A stretch of DNA of 64,000 nt from Mastacembelus armatus (Eukaryota > Chordata > Actinopteri > Synbranchiformes > Mastacembelidae). This document shows positions 21,501 through 33,996 of this stretch, piece after piece. The notes beneath the pieces were generated by a model. That model was given only the letters and a program-made list of their open reading frames with translations, searched no databases and was not told the origin of the DNA. Made by a program: the position numbers and the translations under genes. The stretch is from the NCBI RefSeq assembly GCF_900324485.2, contig NC_046634.1:3117501-3181500 (forward strand), written 5' to 3'. How positions within the stretch are numbered: the stretch's first letter is position 1; each line of letters opens with the position of its first letter.

Positions 21501-23716
21501 ACCCCAGATCTAGCCCTAGACCCAGCCCAACTCCCAGTCGCAGAGAGTCCCAGTCGCCGTGGAGCAGGTCCAGTCAGAGCCAGACACCCAGCCCAACTCC
21601 CAGTCGCAGAGAGTCCCACTTGCCATGGGGCAGGTCCAGTCAGAGCCAGTCCTCCGCTGCAGCAGCTCACACACCAGCTCCGATCCCAGCCTCCCCAACT
21701 CCTGCTCCAGCTCCTGCACCAGCATCAAATGGAGGTATAGTGCCTACATTTAGACCAAGAGACTCCTGACATGCTGCCACCATCTGGTAAAATGTGTACA
21801 GTTTTGGTGAACAATGCTCATGAGAGAGTGGAACATGTTTTTTGTTCTGTTGTCCCTTCTGGTCAGGTTTCAGTCGCATGGCATCGATCAGCAGCATCTT
21901 CCGCTCCCGTCGGCATGGCACTAAACAAGCAACCCCGGTTAATGACACTCCACCTGAAGAAGAAAACACATGTAAGGCCTGACTCCAACTCCCATACAGT
22001 ACACTCCTCTCTAAGGATGAACCACTACACTGTCAGGTTGACTAGACACTTCATACAGAAACAGTGGAATAAACCAGAGTAGAATTAGAAGTTAGAATTT
22101 TCTGAAAAACACAATCTGTCTCTAGAAACCAGCCCTTTGTATCAGTGACAACTGTAAACTATATTCTGTTATATAGCAAGTAGGATACATTTTGTACCAT
22201 TTAAGTGTGTGACTCTGACTACACTCCACAGGGAGGATGGCTGCTCTACCTGAAACACCAACAGAAGGTAAGATTGGCCTTTGGATATGTGAAAGTCTAA
22301 CTGTCTAACTGAAACTTGTGTGTTAAATGTATTTAATGTCACTTTCTTATTGGACAGTTAACCCCAGTCTCTTCTTGGACTCACCCACCCCTGAATCATC
22401 CTTTAATCACGCTCCTGTTTTCCCTACATGTGAGTTAATGTGCTTCATCCTCATGACATCTCCATACAAAATCTGAAAACACATCACAATTCATTATAAA
22501 TCCTAAATATATTATTCATTATTTACAGCACAGAAAATGAGACTTTGTAAAATAAAGTAAATCAATATAGGAGTTCTTTATGCATGAAGTGACATATTGT
22601 ATTGTGTTGGTTTTTTTTTTCCAGTGAGAGAAATCAACATTGACAGCATCCAGGCCCCCGAGCCAAGGACCAGAGAGGAGTTCCTGCAGTGTAAGTCTCA
22701 CTACAATATTATGTTTCAGATCATTTCAGGATGAGCAGGTTAAGAACTTAGGCTGTCAAAAAAAATCTGAGAAGGAAAAAGTATTTTTTTTACAATACCT
22801 ACCTCACACGGTGTCTTTATAACTCCACCTAAAGCTGAATATTCTTTGACACACCAGTCCTGACTCCAGGTCCACTTTGTAGCTTACTCCAGTACTTTTA
22901 ATAATATGACATGTTCACAGTCAGTAGCAGGGGTTTGCTCAGTTGTTATGGAGGTGAACACACAAGCTGAGCAGGAAACAACTGAGCAAACTCCATCAGC
23001 TGAAGAAGACACTGAGTGGGCCTTGAGTTCAGATTGTCAAACTTGTATTTCCAAGGGCAAAGTTAGACTTTAAAGCTGAAGGTATGTACTTCATTTTCAA
23101 GAATATGTGAATAATTGTCCATTAAACCCACGCTCTCCTAGACTCTGTGACCTTGATCCTTGACCCCAACACAGCCCACCGACGGCTGGCTCTCTCAGAG
23201 GGCAACACCAAAGCCACGCTGCAGGGGGTAGTGCAGCCCTACCCTGACACCCCCCAGCGTTTTGATGGTTGGACCCAGGTGATGTGCCAGAGCCCACTGT
23301 GTGCCCAGCGCTGCTACTGGGAGGTGGAGTGGAGAGGGCGAGGCTCCTCTATTGGTGTAGCCTATGGGGCGTTGAGCAGAAAGGGTTCAGACTCCAGGTC
23401 GGGGCTTGGCTACAATGCCCAGTCCTGGGCCCTGGAGCTATCGGACACATGCTGCTCAGCGATGCACGACAATGAGAAAAAGGACATACCAGTTTTCTAC
23501 TCCCCACGTCTGGGCATCTACCTGGATCTGTCCATGGGAACGCTGGCGTTCTACAGTGTGGCAGAGAACATGACACACTTACACAGCTTCCGGGCTAACT
23601 TCACCCAGCCTCTTTACCCTACTTTCGGGGTGGGGAGTGGAATTGGGGTGGGCCTTGATTTCGCCCTCGGCCAGTTCTCTTCCAGTTCTGACAGCATTAA
23701 GATCTGTCCCATGTGA
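18520..23716 (+). CDS. TRIM-family E3 ubiquitin ligase (RING, two B-boxes, coiled coil, SPRY)
   Basis: Predicted 830-residue protein from 16 exons: 18520-19149, 19635-19730, 19908-20141, 20296-20455, 20533-20565, 20665-20703, 20803-20838, 20947-21000, 21102-21149, 21273-21335, 21489-21734, 21867-21971, 22232-22267, 22358-22429, 22625-22690, 23142-23716. The ATG at 18520 starts just before the C3HC4 RING (residues 13-60, CPVC to CPQC). B-box 1 (about 110-150) and B-box 2 (about 163-200) follow, then a coiled coil (210-370) and a long Ser/Arg/Pro linker (374-639). One exon encodes the PRY-SPRY domain (640-830). Domain order resembles fish TRIM25/TRIM16/TRIM47-like and finTRIM proteins, which act in ubiquitination and often antiviral signalling; I cannot fix the orthologue. 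Exons 5-15 are all symmetric phase-1 and multiples of three, so they can be skipped without frameshift. Confidence 0.9.
21521..21652 (+). repeat. 66-bp tandem duplication inside the TRIM linker exon
   Basis: Two back-to-back 66-base units (21521-21586 and 21587-21652) encode 22-residue repeats built on PSPTPSRRES and SRSSQSQ. Few bases differ, so the duplication is fairly recent. The repeat is rich in RS and SP pairs, typical of phosphorylated disordered segments. Confidence 0.85.
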
Positions 23717-24099
23717 GGCTGCAGGCTGGGAGATGTAGTGATAGGTGGATAATGTTGCTGCTAACAACAATTTTTTATAATAGTTGAAGATCCTGTACAC
23801 CCAATATCTAAACCCAGATGATTTTACTAATGCCTCCTAAAAAAATCAGTTATTGCAAGCAAAGGGCCAGTACCTCACAGATCAGCCTCATGTTGGTATA
23901 GAATTACTATACTATTCATAATTTAAATACATTTGAAAACATATTCAGGAAAGCCTGCTCCATAGTCTGTACTCCCTGAAAGCAGAAATTAGCAGTTGTT
24001 ATTTTCAGGTTGGAGTCTTGTTGTCTAATAGTCTGAGATCAAAAAAATCTGTACTTGATATGAAATTGACACCCAAATGTGGATTGTCATTAGTTCTGA

Positions 24100-24105
24100 A
24101 ATAAA
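24100..24105 (+). terminator. Likely polyadenylation signal of the TRIM gene
   Basis: AATAAA 384 bases after the stop; the first good signal on this strand. Confidence 0.5.
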
Positions 24106-24194
24106 AATGACATTTCTTCAGTGTGTTATCTTACAAAAACAGATTTTTAGGTAATCCAGTTATGACTAATAAGACAAGTAGGTGAGTCAGTGAC

Positions 24195-24200
24195 TTTATT
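24195..24200 (-). terminator. Likely polyadenylation signal of TRAK2
   Basis: AATAAA on the minus strand, about 1.7 kb after the TRAK2 stop and only about 90 bases from the opposing TRIM signal. Nearer minus-strand signals may also be used. Confidence 0.4.
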
Positions 24201-25917
24201 TCCATCAATTTATTTTAAAAAAAGAGGCAACTGAATAACAGCCATGAATAGTTTACAGAGAATTATGATGTGAGAGGGGGGACCTGAACAGGGCTGAACC
24301 TTCTGTTTTACTGGAAAATATGGGATATGACAACTACAACTAATCTAAAGATAAAACAGTTTGATAATGCTTTCTCTCCAATCCTACAAACATACAAAAC
24401 TCTTGTTTCTTTGATAAATAATTTACAGCTAATTAGCACTAAATGCACACACATATACACTTGCAAGCCAGAGTATTCAGTTTCTTCAAAAATAAAAACA
24501 ACTTTCAATTTATTTGGATTCCCTTCTGTTGGCCTCTAAATATGGAAAACAAAAACATACTGGGAAAAACGTGACAATTTTAGGACAAAATGTTAGCTGA
24601 CAAGGATTCAACAGGCACATGTTATTCTAAGTCTTCTCAGTGATGTTAGAATCCATATACTTCAAATTCAGGTATCATAAAATCAAGGTTTAAAAAAAGT
24701 GCTGTAACTAAAGGGGCTCCAACACAAGCTCCCATGTATATAAGCATGAAATTAAATGTTAAACAAAACATTTTATATGTATATTTATATGTTATCCCAT
24801 TGAAACAGTCCTATAGAAATGTGTCACTGACTTTCCCTCTAAACAGACTGAACCTGAACGTCCCACAGGTCATCGTGCTTTGGGACAGACTTTCCTTTGA
24901 AAGTGGTGTAATCTTTCCAACATGTATATACAGTAGCTCTAAATTAACATAAATTAGTAAGTGCAATTAATATATACAAAGATGGCTTAACAGGAACACA
25001 AATCAGAACATTACTGGCTTCTACTTAAGGCTTCATACCATTAAAAATACAAAACACAAGGTCCTGAAGGAAAAAGGGAGCCCCTCTCTGCTTGTGATTT
25101 GGTCTAGCCTCACCCATCTACCGACAGATGCACGCTGGGACCTGTAGGCAATTTTTGACGCATCATTTGGACGCTTGTAAGAGGCGAGAAAGGAACCCGG
25201 CACACGGATAATCAGCATCTGTGCAAGAACAGTCTACCGTAAAATCCTTATATTAATATTGGCATGTTGCCTGGCAGTATGCTGTTAAGCCAGTTAGCTC
25301 TTAGTCTTCTTATTCCCAAAGTAATAAACACAAGCTGAGTCCCTTCTGTTGTTATTGTAAAAGTTATTAATGTGTCTCTGTGTTATGGGCCTGGGCAGCT
25401 AGCATGATACCGTTTTATACTGTTTACTACAGATTAAAGCTTTTCTACCTCACCACAGACAAAGCCCTTAGCTTTTAGCAAGGGCTCTGGATGATCATCC
25501 CTTTTCTCGTCCCCTTCTATCTTCCTCCTCTGACTTGAATAAACCACGTTCACCCTTCCATCCATACATTCACCTTACACTTATTCCTTCTTTCCTAATC
25601 CACTTCCACAAACCTTCGTCCACTTGCATGTTTCTTCCTCTGGTCTACGGTACCTGTGCCTGAACATCCAGAGCCTAACAGGAAAACTACCAAATGTAAT
25701 TCATACACAACTGAGAAGGTACTGAGAGCTGAAAATCCCAGTGAGAGGCAAGCTAAGGCCTTAACTAGCATCATGGCAAACATTTAGACACAACGCCACA
25801 GTTGTCAGTTTAGTTATATTGTGCTTTAAAATGAATGAATAAAAAACAAAGATTGTTCTGCCCACTGATGCTCTGACTCCTGAATACTGATGAAGGCGTA
25901 AAGGTTCATCCCACTCC

Positions 25918-28900
25918 TCAGCGTTTGGTTGAACTTGATGGGGCGTGGGATACGGAGGCTAGATGTCGGCGCCGCTCTTTAAGGTTTCCCCATGGTGAAG
26001 GCGGGAGGGCCAGAGAGGTGGGGTGAGAAGGAGGTGTGGGGTTACCAGTTGATTTTCCCACTCGGGCACCAATCATGGCTGGGAGGCTCTGGTTGCGCCT
26101 GAGGCCATCCAGTAGGCTCCCTCCACCTGCTGACACAAAAGTGGCAGAGTCCTGACGTGGTGCTGAAGCATCAGACTCTGAACCCTGAAGAACTTTTGTG
26201 AATCCCAGCCGTCGCAGCCTCTCCACTAGCCCGACGCTGACCGAATTGGTCCTAGCTCGGGCTGATGTGGGCGAAGTGACAAGGGCTGGGCTTTCCTTGG
26301 AAGGGCTTGGTAGGTCGGGATGTGGAGCGCGGCCAAGATTTAAGCCGTAAACATCCTGGAGAAAAAGCTCTGCAGGCCGCGAGGCTAGGAAATTGTCAGC
26401 AGGCTGCTGGCGGGACTCAGTGGGCACAGGGGAGGGAGCAGGTGAGTGGGAAGGGGAGTTAGGGGGTGTACTTGGGAGAAGATGGAAGAGGGGCTGCTGA
26501 TGAGCTGGTCTTGAGGGTGGAGGTGCAGTGTCACTGGAAACTTGTGCCGAAATGCCCCTCTCCAGGACCAGCTTGGCCAGGCCACTGGTCGGTGCAGAGG
26601 GGCGTCGAGGAGGAAAGGAGTCGCCCAGGCTTAGCCTGCAGGGGGTTACAGGGGTACTGGGACCCGTCCTCATGGAGCTGGGTGTATTGGCCAATAGAGA
26701 TGACTGAGAACTGAAAAACAGACAGAAGGTGAGAATCTGCCATGTCTCTTACAGTAGTGGGTTTAAATCTGATGCTCTCTGCAGGGTGTCAACCACGGTT
26801 GTTCCATCATCACTGCACAATAAAAAAATATGACATCAAATATAAGTTCTCCTTATTGAAGAAGCATTACCTTGGCGTGACCTGTGTGATGTCACTGGGG
26901 TGCAGGATGCGGCAGGTCGTAAAGGTGTAGGTGGAGAATGTGGAGCTTTGACTCTTCCCTGGATTTTGGACTAAACACACAACCAATCAGGTATGTGAAC
27001 AACAAAGTCACTCACTACAGTAACAATAACAGGAATAACATTGTGATGTAACAGGTTAACAGAGTGCCACTTCAACAGCTAATATTTACCAGAGCATGGT
27101 GCAGTTGTTGATGTTGAGGTGCAGATCTGACTGAGTGTAGAAGCTCCTGGAATGGGCTGAGGTGATTGGCTGGATATCTGTGTGAGCTGACAAGGTGCGG
27201 GGGTCAAACAGAGGTCTGGTCTGACTGAGGAGGAAGTGGCAGGTGTCCCAGGTGACATGGAGGTGGCAGGAAAGAGGGGTATAACAGGGTGAGTTGACTC
27301 CGAGTACTTTCTGTCTTTCCTCTCGTCTGGTGTAGATGAACAGTGCACCTTGAAGGTGATCCCGCCTTCCTCCTCTTCCTCATCCTCCTCTTCCTTACTC
27401 TGCTCTATAGCCCCTTTCTCAAGGACACCAATCCCTCTGTGCTCTTCATCCTCCTCATCCTCCTCCATATCAGACAGGTGGTAGACAGCATCCTGAGCCA
27501 GTGGACGGAAACCCTTCGTCACTACGCCAGGGTGTGGGTCCAGGATGGTGGCCAGGTGTGGCTTGGCCAGCTGCTGCCAGTGGTGGAGCGTCAGAGAGCC
27601 TGGAAAAGACGTTTTTATTAGTTGATCAAGTTCTCCTTTACACATCTTAATGCTTTTCACAGCTGATCCACGTCACCTGGCTTGTGGAAAGGAGTAAAGG
27701 ACTGCTGCTATACTGGGAAAGTGAGAGGCACAAGTGGACACTTTACCTTCCATGGGCTTGACAATCTGAAGCTTCTCAGGCAGATAGGTCTTAAAAATGC
27801 TGGAGCTGATGGACAGCTCAGACAGGTTGGAGAAAGAGGAGAGCACGCTGCCGCTTGGTGAGCTGCAGCTGGTGCCTTCCCCATCTGCCTCTGCCCCTGA
27901 CAAGGTCTGCAGCTTCTTCTCCCGCTCTGCCTGGAAGAACTGACGCTCAGACAGGAAGTTCTGTCGCCGTAGTGACAGGCGGTGGAGGGCCCTGGTGAGG
28001 TCATTTCCTCCTGGGGAGCCTGAGTGTCCCAATCGCACCTCCTCCCTATAGGCATGTTTGTGGAGGTCAAAGGGTCTAATCTTCACTCTTAAAGTAACAC
28101 ACGTCAGACAGTTATTTGTGTTTAGAACGTACCCCTGAGCAGACTGGAAAGGCTGTGCAGTCATCACCAGTGAGCTCTGTCCTGAGCCAGGGATATGAGA
28201 GGTGGCTAAAGTCGCCCGAGATGCTGAGGCATTGACGGAGCGGACTGTCTGGAAAACTCGCTTCTGGGAATTTCTGCAGGGAACAAAAGTTTATTGAAAC
28301 GACCTGCTAAAAGTGAGATTTAATGTTGGTGAAAACTGAATCAGTCGTTACTCTCCTTTCTTTTTCTGAAACCACTTCTTGGCCAGCCTTATGGTTGTCT
28401 CAAAAAAGAAGAGATTCTGAAGCTGGGTTTCTAACCTTTGGTCCTGAAAGGCAGTCTCTTCCTCTATACTCAGCTCTCTCCTCATGGTGCCCTCGATCTC
28501 TGCTGCCAGGGAGTCCTGTAGAGTTTGAAGTCAGTGGAAAATAACGACCCAAAGAAAAAAGAAAAAAATGTTAGTAGTGTGTATCGAACACACTGCTACA
28601 TAAACGTCAACGTGTTTATCTCACCATGGGGTAGAGGCCATAGGAAAGGTGCCTTCGCATACCAGCAGAGGGCGTGTTTTTACTGCGAAGTTCTTTGATC
28701 TCTTCCTGAGACTCATGGAGCATTTCTACACATTCAGCATTTCTCTCTGCCAGCTCATTCAGCTGCGGCACACACAAACAAGCAGTGGACATTTCAATGC
28801 CTTCTCCTGATTATCTACTGCACACAGAAGCAGAGGACAGGCTTTAATAGGTTAAATTACTTTTGTATTCAGACTGTAAATGTGTCTTTTCATTGCCCAC

Positions 28901-31900
28901 TAAATGGGCGTACAAACAAACTACTGTGGTTCTTAACAGATACTGAACATAGGACTCACAAACCTGGAAACATGGGTTCAGTTGTATTCATTTAGTGTTC
29001 GCGTGAGACTGTACCTCTGCTGTGAGCTGTCTCTGAGCGTCTTTGGAGGCCTGCAGGTGGATCCTCAGCTCCTCTTTCTCCAGAGCCAGCTGTACAGAAT
29101 CACAACAGACAGACCTTTAACCACACACACAATAAATGCATTCACTCAGGGAATATCTTCATGTTTTTACGTGAAAAATCATACATAAAATAAAAAAGCA
29201 ATCCCAATGAATTTTTTTTTCAGTGTACCGCCTCCTCACCTCCTTTACTCTGTGTTGCAGCTCCACTATCTGGGTGAGCAGCTGAGCGATTTCCTCCTGG
29301 TGTCTGAGCAGCTCCTCGTTCTTCTGAGACAGTTCATCAGTCAAGGACACCATCTGGCTGTTGGACTCACCTGAGACCCCCAAACACACCACCCAAAGTT
29401 CAAAAGAGCCCTCCGCATGAGAAAATACACCTTTTCAGAATAAACGTGTAGATGTGTGTGTATTTCACTCACGGAGCTCCTTGACACAGTCGCTCACCAG
29501 CTGCTGTTCCTTCTCTTCATAGGTGATGGTGTCTCTCTTCAGCTGACTTGCCTGGTGTTCAGAATGGAGAAGAACCTTTCAGCACTTTCACCGTCTTAAA
29601 ATGTGGCTTTAATTCCTATTATTTTGTGTTTCAGTGAAGCCCGTACCTCAGACCTCAGAGACAGGTTCTCGTCCTCCAGCTCCTGCAGCTTGATCTGCAG
29701 AGACTCCAGCTGGATGAGGGCAGCAGCGGCAGTGGTTCCCCCCGGTGGCTGAGGCTGCCGGAGGGGGGTGGACACACTGGAGTCTGTCTCGCTCTCCTCC
29801 GAGGCGCTGGCCACCATTCGCAGCAACTCGTCCTTCTTACTGAGCTCATGTTGCAGCTGGTGAACCTGGCCAGTGGACAAGGATTAGTCTGGTGCCTCAG
29901 TTATTAGTCCCCATTTTTATGTCTTATCTTCTTTTATAGCATTATTGTATCTGTCAACAAGCACTATTTTGGTTTAACTTCATTTGGCTTCTTCATTAAT
30001 GTTGTTTTTAGATGTCCTTATTATACTCCATGTTTTATATGATACAATTAACTGCTAATCGTTTAACTGTAGGGGACATTTTCCTTATCTGCATTTTTCT
30101 TTTTAAATGCAGTAAAGTAATTTTTTATTTTTTATTTTTTTAATTCTACCTGGTCGAGGGCCTGAGCCAGCTGCTCCTCTAAGGCTTCATTGCGTTCCTG
30201 GAGCAGGTGGTTCCTCTGCAGAAGCGAATGACCGATCCGAGCTGCCAGCTCCAGGTCTCTGTCCCTCTGTCCAACAAGAGCACAGAGACAGAGGTTCAGT
30301 CGGCCAACCGGCTGCTGTTTCTCATTGGAAACCAAAGTGCTACAAGTGAGGGAATGTCTACCTCAGCCAAAAGGTGAGTAACCACTTCAATGTCATTGTA
30401 TGTCTTGGTCATCTGCTCCACACGATCGGCACTGAGGACTGGCCAGAGAGACGGTTTTACTCACAGGACACATGTAAACAAACAAGCAATCTAGTTTGCA
30501 CTTTGTGCCATTTGCATACAAAATGTGCATTCAGGGAACTACATGCAAACACAACTCAAAATTAAAATAAAGCCAACATATCAATTCAAATGAATCCACA
30601 AACTTCTGCAGCATGCCAGCTAATTACTTCCTGATAAAACTTTCTGACCACAAGCAACGGGGGCAGCCAGTTGGTCAAAATGTGCATGTAGCATCAGCAG
30701 CCAGTCATTAACTGGCAAGGTCACAGCTGAACTATAAATCAACTGATGCTATCCATTATTTGTGAGCACCATAAACATGGCGAAGTGGTTGCTAGTGGTC
30801 TGACTGTAATTAAGTCACAATATCCCTAAATAGAAAGAGACCACACACTATATGGAGCTACATTACTACAAGCTGTCTACAATGACAGGCAGCAGACCTA
30901 TACTACACAATCCCCTGCTGTCATCTACAAGCAGGAAGCAGAGAGGGGTTTCAGATTCAAGGTGAATGTAGCTGTTGGAGCCACACTGACGACTGAAGCC
31001 CCTCTCTCACTCCGGAGCTAAATGAGGGAGACAGAGCAGAACAGGCAGGTAGGGAGGGAAAGATACCTTTGGAGAGGCTCTGTGAGCCAGGGTGGGAATA
31101 TGAGGAGGGCTCCAAAGCAAGATATGCTAATGAGAAATACAAGAGAGAGAGAAAAGAGGGGAAAGATCAAAAGGGGTAGAAGCAACCAGCTTGTTTTAAG
31201 ATGAACTGGACAAAGTCAGAAAGGCGGAAAGGATGAACACAAACAACACAGAGGTAGAAGGATGAAGCAGAGAGTGAAAGCTGAAGCTTCAATAAATCAA
31301 CTTCATGTAGAAACATTAGTTTGTTGCGAGTCAGAGAATCTACACATCAATTAGTTTGGTCCACTTTTAGCACCTGAGTGTGTCTCGCCAGCACTGCAGC
31401 ACTCCCTCTTCCACCTGTTTAAAGAGAAGTGGCATCTCCAATCATTGAAACATTGCCTTTTACTAACACATAAATCAGACTCTGGACTCTGGACCTGCAT
31501 GTGGCCCTAGTACTTTGTTTGCTGTGTCATTCATACACCTTGCTTTTCTTTACAATTGTAGCAATTGTAGCTTTGTGTGAATCATTTTTCTAAGCAGAGA
31601 CATTACTAGCTGGCTAATTTTTGCAATGTTGCACCTCTTAATACTGCTGTTAAGATTTCTCCTCGTTCTTCTTTTGTGAATTCTGGGAAACTCCTGACAG
31701 TATATTTCAGCAGGGATTAAAAGTATTAAGTGAAGCAGCTGTTCCAGTGGATGAGAGCTGTCGTCCAGTAATCTGAGGCCCCCACTGACCTCAGGATCTG
31801 GATGTTAAAAATAACCTCTGTCCGACACAGACATCCTTGTTTCACATAGGAAGGCAGATACAGAGCACACGCAATGCACATAATCTAATGTGTTACTGTA

Positions 31901-33996
31901 CTTACATACATGTCGTTATTTGCTGGCTGGAGAATGGTGTCGCTGTGTAAATTACATCCATGGTCTAGTTTGATCCCATCATAATGCAGTAACAAACACT
32001 AAAGGGACTCTGGCCACAACAGCCAGACTGCATAACCCCAAAGTCCAGTTTGTGTGTGTGTACAGTCGATATTCCATGGCTTTATGATTTTATATCTGCT
32101 GTTAAAACTGCAGATTAGCAGAATCTGTCAGAGCACTCCCCTCTCTTTCACAACATGACACAAAAAAATTGACACTTGAGATGATTGCATCATCATATAG
32201 AAATATGACATACTGTCTGCAATCTATAAATATGTCAGTATGTCAAACCACGTCTTGTTGCATATAGATTTGCTTTAGAACGGTGGGAGGAATTGACATA
32301 TTAACATGCCATGTCAGTGCACGGGCATCAGGGACTATTAATAGGGCATGTTTGCTTTAATCTGCAAAAGTGGAGCAAGCAGAAATATGAAACTGAGAAG
32401 CCCTTACTGTACCCTTTCTCTCACACGTGCCATTAACACACATCATCATGAAAGCAGCATCTACCATGTTCTATAATCTCTGCAGGAAACTAACTTCACT
32501 TTGTCATGTTCTGTCTCTGTTTTTCTCAAACATTTGAAGATAAGTTGTAGTAACATATTAAAACATAAACTCAGGTCATATATAAATTGGTTTTAAATAG
32601 GAAAAATTTGTATTGCAAATTATTGTGCAGGAAAAAAACAGACAGGAAGTCTATCAAAATGTCAACACTTCTCCCACATACCGCAGCTTGCTTGAATGTA
32701 AATACAAAAGCACAGATTTGCCCGCTTCCTGTCTTCTGCTGGTGTAAACACACATAATGACTCACACATATAAACTGTACTCTTTGTCTTGCAGCCTGTC
32801 GTGTCCTTCCTGACCTTGCAGACATGACTGACAGCCACACCAACTCACATGTCTCACACACAAGCACTGAGCTACTGGCTATCACCTTCCCTCACCTTCC
32901 ATAGCGAAGTTATCAAAAACCTTCTTATTGTGGATGTTTAAAACTGGCATGGTCCTCCACTCCTCTCTGTCCTGTTTTCATCCTCTGTTTGTCCACTCTG
33001 CCCCCCCTCGTCGCTGCTTGTCCCGTGACTTTGCCCGACCCTGGCTTTGAACTAACTTTAACTCTGCTCACTGTTAGTCTTTCTCTCTCACCATATCACA
33101 GCTGTGCAACATACACCGGCCAAGACAAACAGACACATGGACAGTCCTGTGCCAAATAATAGCAGTAAATCCCTGATTTTTAATTGAAGAGAATGCACGT
33201 TGTACAAAATGAATCCCTCATGTGTGTGTAATGCACTGAGACACACAAAAACACCATCTGTTCACTGGTGTCGCCACAAGCTCAACCAGTTGAGACAAAG
33301 CACAAAATAGGTAGACCACAGAGACAGGACACAGTGAGACAGAAATGCAAGGTGGTCATTTTCATCCTGACCCAAAAATTAGGTGATCAACACTTTTCTA
33401 GGTTTTATGAACTACTGAACACACTTACTCATATAGCGAAATGTCTCCTCTGCCAGCACGGGCGAGATTGTGTTGTGCTGCCCAGAACCTTCGTCTGGAG
33501 AGCAGCTCGGGGACAGCACCCAGTCCTGGCTGTCTGACAGATAGATGGAGCCGGCCGAGCCAGAGCCCACCGACCCCGAGCCGTAATTTCTCCCACTGCT
33601 GCCCAGCCCCTCATCTGGTCATTACAGGACAAAGTAACATTCATGAATCAGCATCTAATGATTAGATTAAATAAATGTACCGTCTTATTAAGTAGAATAA
33701 TCACAGTGAAATCATTCTGACATGTCAGAATGACCATGAGCTGATGAAGCAGTTGAAAATATGTGTGCTCTCCTGGCTCAGGGACAGTACAGGCTGATGT
33801 CCTCCCACTTGAGTTAATATGTGGTTAAATGGGACAGGCTGGTCCCAATGCTACAGTTAGCCCTAAAACACGACATACTGTACTTCAGGGCAACACAGAT
33901 TTAATACATAACACACCTCCACACAGCATGGACCCCCCTACCTGTCTCAGTGCTTGACTCTTTCTTCTCCACCGCCCGAGTTTTGACTTCAAACAT
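25918..33996 (-). CDS. trak2: Trafficking kinesin-binding protein 2 (TRAK2, Milton-type adaptor)
   Basis: Predicted 989 residues (human about 914). Exons in order: 33996-33942, 33614-33429, 30438-30362, 30266-30150, 29865-29647, 29551-29473, 29370-29240, 29089-29015, 28762-28625, 28515-28436, 28273-28133, 28045-27747, 27599-27090, 26958-26882, 26703-25918. TRAK proteins link mitochondria, through Miro, to kinesin-1 and dynein. The HAP1-type coiled coil covers about residues 80-360, with signatures VEQMTKTYNDIEVVTHLLAE and RDRDLELAARIG. LHRLSLRRQNFLSE, LPEKLQIVKP, TLHHWQQLA, CRILHPSDITQ and LRRNQSLP follow in the order of human TRAK2. Acidic runs after YHLSDMEEDEE are longer than in human. Choice of TRAK2 over TRAK1 rests on these matches and on STRADB next door. 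A second possible first exon lies at 32950-32896. Confidence 0.93.
32896..32950 (-). CDS. trak2: Possible alternative first coding exon of TRAK2
   Basis: A 55-base exon, ATG to a GTGAGG donor, encodes MPVLNIHNKKVFDNFAME and ends in phase 1. It can splice to the phase-1 acceptor of the 30438-30362 exon, giving EVLSADRVEQ at the joint. Known TRAK1 short isoforms join an unrelated N-terminus at this very point (EEVLCAERV). Such a protein would lack the first 80 residues but keep the whole coiled coil. Support is from sequence only. Confidence 0.5.

Larger units (their letters stand above)
23717..25917. other. Convergent 3' UTR region of the TRIM gene and TRAK2
   Basis: AT-rich non-coding DNA. 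The TRIM 3' UTR extends right to about 24,110 and the TRAK2 3' UTR extends left to about 24,180. No other gene is seen. Confidence 0.6.

Noticed and set aside
30439-33428. Many short open frames in the 3 kb TRAK2 intron
   Set aside because: None has splice-compatible borders or recognisable sequence, apart from the alternative first exon at 32896-32950.
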